Source: Lacticaseibacillus absianus (lineage in GTDB: Bacteria > Bacillota > Bacilli > Lactobacillales > Lactobacillaceae). Taken from it: a stretch of DNA of 64,000 nucleotides. The stretch spans positions 1,072,522 to 1,136,521 of the forward strand of contig NZ_JABEKX010000001.1 in the NCBI RefSeq assembly GCF_013407595.1. The letters run 5' to 3'. The notes below the pieces were generated by a model that worked only from the letters and a program-made list of their open reading frames with translations, made no database searches and was not told where the DNA came from. Of the stretch, positions 41,360 through 50,502 are shown piece by piece (position 1 is the first letter of the stretch; each line of letters starts with the position of its first letter). A program made the position numbers and the translations under genes.

Positions 41360-41575
41360 TCATTCAAAAATGAGGTTGAGCGCACGACGATTCCAGAATC
41401 GTCCGAGCTGTCAAGCGACGCCCATTTTGACGCATGTCGGTCCGTCACTCACTACGTTGGAACGGGCAAAGTCAGCCATATAAGCGACAATGCCTGCAAA
41501 ACCCAGGTTTGGGTTTGCAGGCATTGTCGCTTATACACGGGGCTCAATCCGCATGTTATCTGAGCCTCTTGGCTG
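41360..41575 (+). repeat. Palindromic intergenic repeat, copy E (long form)
   Basis: The stem TATAAGCGACAATGCCTGCAAA (41479-41500), with one bulged A and then CCC, pairs with 41511-41535. Left flank GCACGACGATTCCAGAA and middle segment TTTTGACGCATGTCGG...GTCACTCACTACGTTGGAACGGGC match copy A (minus strand) closely. Right flank CGGGGCTCAATCCGCATGTTAT is a diverged CTGGGCTAAAACCGCGTTAT. It lies between convergent genes. Confidence 0.78.
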
Positions 41576-41583
41576 TGGGTCGC

Positions 41584-43407
41584 TTATAGCGTGACGTTGT
41601 ATTCGGCGAAGAAGTCGGTCAGCGGCCGCAGGCGCTGGCCGTCGTACTGGGCGAAGAACTCAGCAAGATCTCGCGGCTTCGCCAGCGTGTGGTTGGCATT
41701 GTAGCTTGGGCTGACGGTCTCGATCAGCTGGCCGTCTTCGATGGCCAGCTGCAGTTCCTCGACTGGCAGGCCGCGCTTATCGGTGATCTTTGTGTCGATC
41801 AGGAACGGGCGCCCAGCGCGGGTGACGGCCAGCGCTTGGTCGAAGGCGGCCGGCAGATCGGCGCTCTTGGTGACCGTGACGCTTTCGACCCCCATGGCCG
41901 CGGCGATCTTGGCAAAGTCCTGATCCTCGATGAAGATTCCGGAGTGCTGGACCATGTCGATATCGTCCTGCTCGGACTTGATGAAGTTCAGGCTGGCGTT
42001 GCTGGTGATGATGTTGATGACCGGCAGCTGGTATTTTTTCTCGGTGATCAGGTCCTGCATCACCATCGAGAAGGCCCCGTCACCGGAGATGTTGAAGACT
42101 TGGCGGTCCGGGAAGCTCAGCTTGCCGGCGATCGCCCCAGGCAGGCCGTAGCCCATGGAAGCGAACAGGGCCGAGATCGTCCACTTGTTCTTCGGCGTCA
42201 GGTTCAAGAAGCGAAAGGCGTTGATGATGTTGTCACCGACGTCGATCGAGAACACCGCATCCGGTTCGGCGATGCGGTTGATCTGCTTGTAGACGGCCTC
42301 GAACTCTAGCGGATCAGACGGCCGCTCGCTGAGGGCCGTCAGGTACTCGCGCCAGTTGTGGTTGGCCGCCACGGCGGCCTGGAAGTAAGGCGACGGGGCG
42401 CTCGCCGTGCTGCGGGCCAAGGCCTTGGTGACGAAGCTTGTCGCGTCCGACCATACCCCGTAGTCGAGGAAGTGGTGACGGCCGAATTGGGCCTCGTCGA
42501 TGTCGATCTGGACGAACTTGAACGGGTGTGTGCGGTAGACTAAGTTGGCGAACGGAAAGTCGGCGCCCAGTGCGATCACGAGGTCGGCAACGGCGAAGAT
42601 CTCGTCGGCGGCCTTCATCGCCGCCCGGTTGGCATAGCCGAGGTTGCCTTCGTAGTCATCTGGCACCAGGCCCTTCGTCAAGCCGGTCAGGACCAGCGGG
42701 ACCTGAAGCTTCTTGGAGAGCTCGACGAGCTGCTCACCGCCGGCGCCGATCCCGCGGCCGACGTGGATCACCGGCCGCTTCGCCTGCGCGATCAGCTCGA
42801 GCACGTGGTCGACTTCCTCGTCGGTCGCCTCAGGCAGCGGCCGGGACTTGCGGTCCGTTGGCGAGACGCTGGTGTAGGGGGTGTCCGGGATCTGGACATA
42901 GCCAAAATCATTCGGGATCACGACGACCGCCACGCCGCGGTGTTTGTAGGCCTCACGGATGGCTTTATCGACGACGTAAGGCAGGCTCTCCGGGGTCATC
43001 ACCAACCGGTTGTACACTGCGACGTCGGCAAACATCGGATTCTCCGCGAATTCTTGGAAGTAGTTGTAGTTCATGTTGGTGCTCGGGACTTGTCCGATCA
43101 GCGCCAAGACGGGCGCGTGGTCTTCACGGGCATCGTACAGCCCCGTGATCAGGTTCGTCGCCCCGGGGCCAGCGGAGCCAAACGCGACCGCGATCTTGCC
43201 GGTCAGCTTCGCGTCCGCACTGGCGGCCAGCGCCCCGACCTGTTCGTGGCGGATCTGGATGTATTTCAAACGCGCCTGTTCGGCGTCGAGCGCCGCCATG
43301 GTGGAGTTGAACGAGCCACCCGGGTAACCGTAGATGTGGTCGACCCCCCAGGATTCAATGACACGTAACATCGCGACACTTGCAGGAACGGTTTGTGGAT
43401 CTGTCAT
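41584..43407 (-). CDS. spxB: Pyruvate oxidase
   Basis: The 607-residue thiamine diphosphate enzyme has three domains as in Lactobacillus pyruvate oxidase. The N-terminal TPP-binding part contains GYPGGSFNSTMAALD and the catalytic Glu in IQIRHEQVGALAASADAK. The FAD-binding middle part contains VIHVGRGIGAGGEQL. The C-terminal TPP/Mg site is GDGAFSMVMQDLITEKKYQL followed by NIITSNASLNF. It converts pyruvate, phosphate and oxygen to acetyl phosphate, CO2 and hydrogen peroxide. ATG 43407 follows AGAGGTG; a longer frame upstream lacks a site. A cre-like sequence with two mismatches lies at 43469-43482, but the match is weak. Confidence 0.92.
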   Translation of the reverse strand: MTDPQTVPASVAMLRVIESWGVDHIYGYPGGSFNSTMAALDAEQARLKYIQIRHEQVGALAASADAKLTGKIAVAFGSAGPGATNLITGLYDAREDHAPVLALIGQVPSTNMNYNYFQEFAENPMFADVAVYNRLVMTPESLPYVVDKAIREAYKHRGVAVVVIPNDFGYVQIPDTPYTSVSPTDRKSRPLPEATDEEVDHVLELIAQAKRPVIHVGRGIGAGGEQLVELSKKLQVPLVLTGLTKGLVPDDYEGNLGYANRAAMKAADEIFAVADLVIALGADFPFANLVYRTHPFKFVQIDIDEAQFGRHHFLDYGVWSDATSFVTKALARSTASAPSPYFQAAVAANHNWREYLTALSERPSDPLEFEAVYKQINRIAEPDAVFSIDVGDNIINAFRFLNLTPKNKWTISALFASMGYGLPGAIAGKLSFPDRQVFNISGDGAFSMVMQDLITEKKYQLPVINIITSNASLNFIKSEQDDIDMVQHSGIFIEDQDFAKIAAAMGVESVTVTKSADLPAAFDQALAVTRAGRPFLIDTKITDKRGLPVEELQLAIEDGQLIETVSPSYNANHTLAKPRDLAEFFAQYDGQRLRPLTDFFAEYNVTL

Positions 43408-43605
43408 GCGAATGCACCTCTTTATAATTAGTTGTTGACGATTATCACGCTTACAATGTATCACCTTTTGTGAGCGGTTGCAACAGTTCACGCTCAAAAT
43501 ACCGCAAATTTCATTCAAAAAAAGCACAGTTTCGCCAACTGCTTGGGACTGTGATATAATTGTAACGATAACTTAGACGTGATGACTTGATTCAAGGGGG
43601 ACCCA

Positions 43606-44442
43606 ATGCAAAAATTGACGCGCAACCCAATCGCTCGCGCCGGCTTGATGGTGGTCGCGCTCGAGCTGATCGCGCTCGCCATCAACCTCTTTTACGCGCC
43701 GCATGGCGTTGCCCCGGGGGGCGCGACCGGGATCGCGATCCTCGTTCAGGAGGTCTTTGGCCTCAACGTCAGCGTCACGACCCTGGCGGTCAACGCCGTG
43801 ATGCTCGTGCTTGCCTGGTGGCTGCTCGACCGCAGTACGACCCGGCGGATCCTGTTCGGGAGCATTGGCCTACCGGTCCTGCTCGCACTGACGCCGCAGG
43901 TGATGGTGGTCCAAGACCGCTTGCTCGCAGTGATCGTCGGCAGCGTGATCTTCGCCCTGGGCGTGGCCTTGAACTACCGGCTCGATGCCTCGAGCGGTGG
44001 GACCACTGTCCCACCGATGATCATGGCGCGCTACTGGAACATCAAGCCGGCAGTTGGCCTGTTCGTGATCGACATGCTGGTGTCGCTGTTCAACATTCCG
44101 GTCAGCGGGCTGGAGGCGTTCATTCTCGCGCTGTTTGCCATCGCCCTGACCAGCCTCGTGATGAATTACGTCGAGACTGGGTTAGACCGTAAGAAGGTCG
44201 TCTACATCATGAGCAACACCGCGCTGCCGCAGATCGAAGCGGGGATCCGAGACAAGACGGACCATGGCTTGACGATCCACCAAGTGATCGGCGGTTACTC
44301 CGGTGAGCCCAAGGAGATGTTGATGGTCGTTGTCGAGCAATCGGACTTGCGTGCGTTGGTCAGCCACGTGCGTGAGCATGACCCGGCGGCCTTCATCCTC
44401 GCGACAGAAGCGACAGAGGTCCACGGCGGGAGCTTGACCTGA
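43606..44442 (+). CDS. YitT-family membrane protein
   Basis: The 278-residue protein has about five membrane helices (LMVVALELIALAINLFYAP, TTLAVNAVMLVLAWWLL and others), with the family segment APHGVAPGGATGIAIL, and a C-terminal cytosolic DUF2179 domain (residues about 205-270, TDHGLTIHQVIGGYSGEPKE). YitT proteins are widespread in Firmicutes and of unknown transport or sensing role. TATAAT lies at 43555-43560. Confidence 0.88.
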   Translation: MQKLTRNPIARAGLMVVALELIALAINLFYAPHGVAPGGATGIAILVQEVFGLNVSVTTLAVNAVMLVLAWWLLDRSTTRRILFGSIGLPVLLALTPQVMVVQDRLLAVIVGSVIFALGVALNYRLDASSGGTTVPPMIMARYWNIKPAVGLFVIDMLVSLFNIPVSGLEAFILALFAIALTSLVMNYVETGLDRKKVVYIMSNTALPQIEAGIRDKTDHGLTIHQVIGGYSGEPKEMLMVVVEQSDLRALVSHVREHDPAAFILATEATEVHGGSLT

Positions 44443-44569
44443 ACCGAAACGGTGTCGGCTCCGGCGCCCGCGGCGTTGACGGGGCGACCAGGCGGCGGTC
44501 CCCAGCCTCATGCTGGCGCCAGTCCTGGGGGGTGGCGGGCGACGCTGAAGCCCAATGATGTGCATGCAA

Positions 44570-44609
44570 GGGCCTGAGACAATCTGACCGGTTGTCTCGG
44601 GCCCTTTTT
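44570..44609 (+). terminator. Terminator of yitT-like gene
   Basis: GGGCCTGAGACAA (44570-44582) pairs with TTGTCTCGGGCCC (44592-44604) with one G-U or mismatch in the middle, followed by TTTTT. The 130 bases before it are GC-rich and hold another weaker hairpin only. Confidence 0.85.
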
Positions 44610-44794
44610 GGTGCGCCGCGATGCGACCCGGGGCGAGTCGTTTCGCTGGCGTTTTAGCGAGAAAGTGGCACACTGATGAAAACATCCTGTCCAGGTAGAC
44701 GGATGCTTTCTAGGTATGTTTCATGGGCAAAACTATTTTTGGGGGTGGCGAGTGTCGCGGCTCGCTATTGCGAAAAAAGGTGATATACTCACAT

Positions 44795-44808
44795 TGTAAG
44801 CGGTAACA
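44795..44808 (+). promoter_or_regulatory. Perfect cre site of the glycogen operon
   Basis: TGTAAGCGGTAACA fits the CcpA consensus TGWAANCGNTNWCA at every position. It lies 5 bases after the -10-like TATACT (44784-44789), where bound CcpA would block transcription, so glgBCDAP should be repressed by glucose. Confidence 0.85.
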
Positions 44809-44825
44809 ATAAAGGAGGGGTGAGA

Positions 44826-46730
44826 ATGGCGGAGGACTTGGCGCCGTGGTTGTACCTGTTCAACCGCGGTGAGGATTTTCAGAGTTACCGGCGGTTCGGG
44901 GCACACCAACTGGCGACCGGCGACTGGCAGTTCCTGGTCTGGGCGCCGCACGCGCAAGGGGTGGCGATCGTCGGCGATTTTTCCGGGTGGCAGCCCGTCG
45001 CGCTGACGCCGATCGCGGACACCGGCTGCTGGCTCGGCACGCACGCAGGGACGGTCGGGCAGCTGTATAAGGTGCAAGTCACCTCAGACGGGACCGTTCA
45101 CGAGAAGATCGATCCGTATGGGTTCGGGTTCGAGCGCAAACCGGGGACTGCGGCGCGCCTGCTCGACTTACCCGAACACACCTGGCAGGACGCCAAGTGG
45201 CTGGCACACCGGGAGGTAACGCCGCCGTACGATCAGCCGATGAATATCTACGAGCTACACTTGGGGTCGTTCATGCGGGCCGCAGACGGTGGGTACTTGA
45301 CCTACGCGGAAGCGGCGCAGGCGGTGCTACCTTACGTCAAGCGGATGGGCTACACGCACATCGAGCTGATGCCGGTGATGGAACATCTGCTGGACGCGAG
45401 CTGGGGGTACCAGCTGATGGGGTATTTTGCCCCGACCAGTCGGTTCGGCGACCCGGTCGACTTCCTGCAGTTCGTTGACGCGGCGCACCAAGCGGGCCTC
45501 GGGGTGATCATGGACTGGGTGCCCGGCCACTTCATTCGCAACACGGATGTGCTGGCCCGGTTCGACGGGACGCCGACCTTCGAGTACCAGGACCCCCACC
45601 GGGCAGACAATGTCCGGTGGGGCACGTGGAATTTTGATCTCGGCAAGACGCAGGTGCGCAGTTTCCTGATCTCCAGTGCGATGTTTTGGCTCGATTACTG
45701 TCACCTGGACGGGCTGCGGGTCGATGCGGTGTCGAACATGCTATACATGGATTACGACGCCGGCAAGGAAGCGGATCGCAACCGTGACGGTGGCCGCGAG
45801 AACCTAGAGGGCCAGGCATTCTTGAAGCAGCTGAACACCGCAGTGTTTGCCGCCCACCCCTCGGCTCTGATGATCGCCGAGGAGAGTTCGGCCTACCCGT
45901 TGGTCTCCGCCCCGATCGACGCCGGTGGCCTGGGGTTCAACTACAAGTGGAACATGGGTTGGATGAATGACACGCTGCGCTACTTCAGCTCGGATCCTTA
46001 CGCGCGGCGCGCCCACATGACGCTGTTGACCTTCTCGTTCATGTACATGCACGACGAACAGTTCATTCTGCCGTTCTCGCACGACGAGGTGGTCCACGGC
46101 AAGAAGTCGTTGATGCACAAGATGCCCGGTGACCGCTACAACCAGTTTGCGAATCTGCGGGTGATGTTCGTGTGGCTGATGACGCATCCGGGCAAAAAGC
46201 TGCTCTTCATGGGCGGCGAGTGGGGTCAATTCCTAGAATGGCGCGACTGGAGCGCGTTGGAGTGGGTCGATCTCAATGATCCGATGAACCTGGCGATGCA
46301 GACGTTCACCCGGATGCTGAACAAGTTATATCGTCAGACCCCGAGCTTGTGGTGCCAGGACCACACGCCGGCGGGGATCGCCGTGACGATCGGGGATGCC
46401 GTCGATCACCTGAGCTATATTCGCTGGGGGGCGGCGGCAGATGACTTCACGGTGGTCGTGTTGAACCTGGTGCCGGAAGAACGTGCCGAGTTTCGCGTGC
46501 CGGTCCCGCGCGCCGGGACGTACCGCGTCGTGCTGAACACGGAGAGTCAGCACTTCGGTGGCACATGGACCCGACTGCAACGGACGCTGCGCACGACCGG
46601 CACGCCGAGTCACGGCCAGCCCGACAGCGTGGTCGTCGTGCTACCGGCGATGGGGGCGCTCCTGATCGCCCCGGTCGCCTTGGCCCCGCCACCACTGCCG
46701 GTGCAGGCCGGTGCAGTCACTGAGGAATAA
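44826..46730 (+). CDS. glgB: 1,4-alpha-glucan branching enzyme
   Basis: The 634-residue GH13 enzyme cuts alpha-1,4 chains and rejoins them by alpha-1,6 links. It has an N-terminal CBM48 module (residues 30-110, [20 protein letters not shown]), then the TIM barrel. The nucleophile is Asp300 ([13 protein letters not shown]), the acid/base Glu352 ([10 protein letters not shown]) and the third acid Asp420 ([10 protein letters not shown]). ATG 44826 follows AAAGGAGGGG; GTG 44820 is too close. It is the first gene of glgBCDAP, 14 bases before glgC. The tail after about 600 is Pro/Ala-rich. Confidence 0.96.
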   Translation: MAEDLAPWLYLFNRGEDFQSYRRFGAHQLATGDWQFLVWAPHAQGVAIVGDFSGWQPVALTPIADTGCWLGTHAGTVGQLYKVQVTSDGTVHEKIDPYGFGFERKPGTAARLLDLPEHTWQDAKWLAHREVTPPYDQPMNIYELHLGSFMRAADGGYLTYAEAAQAVLPYVKRMGYTHIELMPVMEHLLDASWGYQLMGYFAPTSRFGDPVDFLQFVDAAHQAGLGVIMDWVPGHFIRNTDVLARFDGTPTFEYQDPHRADNVRWGTWNFDLGKTQVRSFLISSAMFWLDYCHLDGLRVDAVSNMLYMDYDAGKEADRNRDGGRENLEGQAFLKQLNTAVFAAHPSALMIAEESSAYPLVSAPIDAGGLGFNYKWNMGWMNDTLRYFSSDPYARRAHMTLLTFSFMYMHDEQFILPFSHDEVVHGKKSLMHKMPGDRYNQFANLRVMFVWLMTHPGKKLLFMGGEWGQFLEWRDWSALEWVDLNDPMNLAMQTFTRMLNKLYRQTPSLWCQDHTPAGIAVTIGDAVDHLSYIRWGAAADDFTVVVLNLVPEERAEFRVPVPRAGTYRVVLNTESQHFGGTWTRLQRTLRTTGTPSHGQPDSVVVVLPAMGALLIAPVALAPPPLPVQAGAVTEE

Positions 46731-46744
46731 GGGAGGAACACCAG

Positions 46745-47887
46745 ATGGCAACCGAAATGCTAGGAATGATCTTGGCCGGGGGGCAAGGGACCCGGCTGGG
46801 CAAGCTGACCAAGAACACCGCCAAGCCCTCTGTCCCGTTCGGCGGACGCTACCGCATCATCGATTTTACCCTGAGCAACTTGAGCAACTCCGGGGTCAAT
46901 ACGGTGGGGGTGATCACGCAGTACCAGCCACTGGAGCTCAACCGACACGTGCAAAACGGGGCGAGCTGGGGCCTCAACGAGCGTGGCGCCGGGGTGACGA
47001 TCCTGCAGCCGTACGCAGCCAGTGACGGGGAAAAATTCTTCGAAGGCACCGCGCACGCGATCTATCAAAACATTGCCTACATCGACTCGTACAACCCGCA
47101 GTACCTGCTGGTCCTGTCTGGGGATCACATCTATAAGATGGATTACGAGCGGATGCTGAATTTTCACAAGGCGAAGAAGGCGACGCTGACGGTAGCCGTG
47201 ATGCCGGTGGCGATGGCGGAGGCGCCGCGCTTTGGCATTATGAACACGGATGACACCGACCGGATCATCGCCTTTGAGGAGAAGCCCGCGGAGCCGAAGT
47301 CTAACCTCGCGTCGATGGGGATCTACATCTTCGACTGGGCGCCGCTGAAGAAGTACCTGACGGAGAGCTACGCGACCGACGGCAAGATGGAGGACTTCGG
47401 CAAGGACGTGATCCCAGCCTATCTGGCCCACAACGAGCCGACGTATGCCTACGCCTTTCATGGGTACTGGAAGGACGTCGGGACGATCCAGTCGCTGTGG
47501 GAGGCGAACATGGAATTCCTCGCGCCGAACAACGCGCTGAACATCGCCAACCGCAACTGGCGCATTTTCTCTGAGACTGAGGCGTTGCCGCCGATGTTTT
47601 TGACTAAAACGGCGAAGGTGCACCGGGCCATGATCACCGACGGCTCGTATGTCGCCGGTGAGATCGACCACAGCATCCTCAGCCAGAACGTCAAGGTCGG
47701 CGAGGGGTCGGTGGTGCGCGACTCGATGGTGATGCCGAACGTCGTGATCGGCAAGAACGTGGTGATCGACCACGCGATCATCGGGGAAGACGCGATCGTC
47801 GGGGATGGTGGTGCCGTGGTCGGCACACCGGACGAGATCGCCGTTGTCGGGTACGGCGAAGCCGTAGGAAGGAAGGAAAAAGCATGA
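46745..47887 (+). CDS. glgC: Glucose-1-phosphate adenylyltransferase, catalytic subunit
   Basis: The 380-residue enzyme makes ADP-glucose from ATP and glucose 1-phosphate. Signatures are [20 protein letters not shown] (nucleotide loop), [10 protein letters not shown]-type segment [26 protein letters not shown] (metal Asp), and [20 protein letters not shown] with the sugar-phosphate Lys region. A left-handed beta-helix C-terminus follows ([20 protein letters not shown]). Its end overlaps glgD by four bases. Confidence 0.96.
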   Translation: MATEMLGMILAGGQGTRLGKLTKNTAKPSVPFGGRYRIIDFTLSNLSNSGVNTVGVITQYQPLELNRHVQNGASWGLNERGAGVTILQPYAASDGEKFFEGTAHAIYQNIAYIDSYNPQYLLVLSGDHIYKMDYERMLNFHKAKKATLTVAVMPVAMAEAPRFGIMNTDDTDRIIAFEEKPAEPKSNLASMGIYIFDWAPLKKYLTESYATDGKMEDFGKDVIPAYLAHNEPTYAYAFHGYWKDVGTIQSLWEANMEFLAPNNALNIANRNWRIFSETEALPPMFLTKTAKVHRAMITDGSYVAGEIDHSILSQNVKVGEGSVVRDSMVMPNVVIGKNVVIDHAIIGEDAIVGDGGAVVGTPDEIAVVGYGEAVGRKEKA

Positions 47888-49050
47888 GAAAAGGGGAAAT
47901 CGCGGCCATCATCGACTTGAACGAGGATGTGCATGACCTGTTGCCACTGACGGCCCACCGCCCGATCGGGACGTTGCCGTTCGCCAGCCGCTACCGGTTG
48001 CTGGACTTTCCGCTGTCGGCGATCACCAACGCGGATATCCACTCGGTCGGCTTGTTCATGCCGGAATCCGAGCGGTCGGTGCAAGACCACCTGCGCAGCG
48101 GCGCGGCCTGGAACCTGGACCTGATCCAAGGCGGCGTCTTCTTATTCCCGTATGTCGCGACGCGTGACTACACGGATCCTGCGCTGCGGGAGCGTTACTA
48201 CGAGAACTACACGCAGTTCCTGCGTCGCAGCGGCTCGAAATATACGGTCGTGATGGGGGCCAAAAACGTCGCGAACGTGGACCTGAACGCGATCCTGGCT
48301 TACCACAAGGCCAGCGAGGCGAGCATCACCGCGGTGTACAAGAAGGTCCCGCGGGCCCGCATTCAGCCTAACGATTGGACGCTCAGCTTGTCGGAGCAGG
48401 GGGCTGCCAGTTCCGTGATGCGCGCGGCAGACCGGACGGATGAAGCCGAGGAGACGGTGCCGGCGTTCATGGAGATCTACCTGCTACCGACGATCGATCT
48501 GATCGACCTGCTGGAGACGGCCGCGCAGACCGCCGAGTTCCGTCGACTCCCACAGCTGATGCGCGAAGCGGTGTTGGCCCAAAACGCCAACGCCTTTGAG
48601 TACACCGGCTACCTCGCGCGCATCGACTCGATCCCGCGGTATTTTGCCGCGAACATGGAGATGCTGCAGGAGGTCAACTACCAGTCGCTGCTGTTCTCCA
48701 GCATCCCGATCCTGACGAAGAGCAAAAACGAGGTGCCGAGCTTCTTCTCCAAGGAGTCGGTGGTGACGAACTCGCTGCTGGGGACCGGGGCGTATATCGA
48801 AGGCACGGTCGAAGACAGCGTGATGTTTCGCAATGTGGTCGTCCACCGCGGCGCCAGTGTGACCCACAGCGTCGTGATGCAAGGAAGCAAGATCTCGACG
48901 GGCTCGACCGTGCGTTATGCGATCCTTGACAAAGGCGTGGTGATCGGCCCGAACCTGACGATCGAAGGCACCCCGGAGGCGCCGGTCGTGATCGGCAAGA
49001 ACCGGACGGTCTTTCGGAGCAGTGAACTGGAGGGGGATGCGCATGCTTAA
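47884..49050 (+). CDS. glgD: GlgD, partner subunit of glucose-1-phosphate adenylyltransferase
   Basis: The 388-residue protein is homologous to GlgC but lacks the catalytic GGQGTRL loop; its start reads [20 protein letters not shown], as in GlgD proteins of Bacillus and lactobacilli. The C-terminal beta-helix is kept (VKVGE-like repeats, [20 protein letters not shown]). GlgD joins GlgC in a heterotetramer and tunes its activity. ATG 47884 overlaps the glgC stop (ATGA). Confidence 0.94.
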   Translation: MRKGEIAAIIDLNEDVHDLLPLTAHRPIGTLPFASRYRLLDFPLSAITNADIHSVGLFMPESERSVQDHLRSGAAWNLDLIQGGVFLFPYVATRDYTDPALRERYYENYTQFLRRSGSKYTVVMGAKNVANVDLNAILAYHKASEASITAVYKKVPRARIQPNDWTLSLSEQGAASSVMRAADRTDEAEETVPAFMEIYLLPTIDLIDLLETAAQTAEFRRLPQLMREAVLAQNANAFEYTGYLARIDSIPRYFAANMEMLQEVNYQSLLFSSIPILTKSKNEVPSFFSKESVVTNSLLGTGAYIEGTVEDSVMFRNVVVHRGASVTHSVVMQGSKISTGSTVRYAILDKGVVIGPNLTIEGTPEAPVVIGKNRTVFRSSELEGDAHA

Positions 49051-50491
49051 AGTGATTTTTGCCGCCGCAGAAGGGGCCCCGTTCTACAAGACTGGTGGCC
49101 TCGGTGACGTCGCCTACGCGCTGCCCAAGGCGTTGCAGCAGGCCGGGGTCGATGTGCGCGTCGTTCTACCGTACTACGGGCGGCTGTTTCCCGCGGCGTT
49201 GCGCGCCGACCTGCGACCCCGGGCGCAATTCACGGTGCGCTTCGGTGGGCAGGAGAAGTACGTGGGCGTCCTCACCCTGCGGCTAGGGGCCGTCACCTAC
49301 TACTTGATCGACAACGAAGAATTTTTCGGCCGTGACGGGCTCTATGGCTACTGGGACGACGGTGGGCGGTTCGGCTTCTTTCAGATGGCGATCATCGAGA
49401 TGCTCCAGGTGATCGATTTCATCCCGGACATCTTGCACGTCAATGACTGGCACACCGCGTTCATCCCGGTGCTCCTGAAGGATAAGTACAGTTGGATCGA
49501 GCCGTACCGCCACTTGCGCACGCAGTTGACGATCCACAACCTGCAGTTCCAGGGCTGGTTCCCGCCGAGCGTCTTGGGGGACGTGTTCGGCATCGGGCGG
49601 CAGTTCTTCCATCCGGATGGGTTCGAAAAAGACGGCTCGGTCAACTGGATGAAAGGGGGGATCAACTTCGCTGACCGGGTCACCACTGTTAGCCCGACAT
49701 ACGCGCAGGAGATCCAGACCCCTGCGTATGGCGAGCGGCTGGACGGGGAGCTGCGCCAGCAGGCGTGGAAGCTGCGTGGGATCCTCAACGGGATCGACAC
49801 CAGTCTGTACGATCCGGCGACTGACCGTCACCTTAAGGCGACATACAGTGCCGTCGACCTGCGCGGCAAGGCGCTGGACAAGGCGGCACTGCAGGTCGAA
49901 GTCGGCCTGCCGCAGCGGGCAGTTCCGCTGTTTGGCATCGTGTCACGCCTGACGCGACAAAAAGGGATGGATCAGCTGATCACCGCGCTGAACACGATCC
50001 TGCCCGATGCCGATGTGCAAGTCGTCTTGCTCGGGACCGGGGACCCTGATCTGGAGGCTGGCTTCACTGCCTTGCACGACCGCTTTGCCGGTAAGGTCGC
50101 CAGCTTGATCCGCTTTGATGAGGCGCTGGCGCAGCGCATCTACGGCGGGGCAGACTTCTTCGTGATGCCAAGTGCCTTCGAACCCAGCGGCCTGGCGCAG
50201 ATGATGGCGATGCGCTACGGGACCCTGCCGATCGTTCACGAGACCGGGGGGCTGCGCGATTCCGTGCACCCTTACGATGCGACGACCGGGGCGGGGACGG
50301 GCTTCTCGTACTGGGACTTCACCCCGCGGGTACTCGGAGACACCCTCCTGCGGGCCGCCAGCCTCTACCAGGCCGAGCCAGCCGTGATCGCGCGGTTGCA
50401 GCAGCAGGCGATGGCCGCGGACTTTGACTGGGTCCACGCCGCCCAGCACTACCTGAGCGGTTACCAGGAACTGGTTGACACACACGCGTGA
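49043..50491 (+). CDS. glgA: Glycogen synthase (ADP-glucose type)
   Basis: The 482-residue GT5 enzyme adds glucose from ADP-glucose to the growing alpha-1,4 chain. It has the GT5 signature KTGGLGDV at residues 16-23, HVNDWHTAFIP, and the C-terminal FEPSGLAQMMAMRYGTLPI (E-x7-E region) followed by TGGLRDSV. ATG 49043 lies six bases after GGAGGGGG and overlaps glgD by eight bases; ATG 49037 is too near the site. Confidence 0.95.
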   Translation: MLKVIFAAAEGAPFYKTGGLGDVAYALPKALQQAGVDVRVVLPYYGRLFPAALRADLRPRAQFTVRFGGQEKYVGVLTLRLGAVTYYLIDNEEFFGRDGLYGYWDDGGRFGFFQMAIIEMLQVIDFIPDILHVNDWHTAFIPVLLKDKYSWIEPYRHLRTQLTIHNLQFQGWFPPSVLGDVFGIGRQFFHPDGFEKDGSVNWMKGGINFADRVTTVSPTYAQEIQTPAYGERLDGELRQQAWKLRGILNGIDTSLYDPATDRHLKATYSAVDLRGKALDKAALQVEVGLPQRAVPLFGIVSRLTRQKGMDQLITALNTILPDADVQVVLLGTGDPDLEAGFTALHDRFAGKVASLIRFDEALAQRIYGGADFFVMPSAFEPSGLAQMMAMRYGTLPIVHETGGLRDSVHPYDATTGAGTGFSYWDFTPRVLGDTLLRAASLYQAEPAVIARLQQQAMAADFDWVHAAQHYLSGYQELVDTHA

Positions 50492-50502
50492 AAGGACAAT
50501 CT

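Noticed and set aside
43469-43482. cre site in front of pyruvate oxidase (TGTGAGCGGTTGCA)
   Set aside because: Two mismatches to the consensus, one at a normally fixed A; could be real but is not supported enough to list as a feature.
46760-47773. 337-codon minus-strand frame opposite glgC
   Set aside because: It is entirely antisense to a certain gene, has an Arg/His/Val-rich composition typical of antisense shadows, and no family match.
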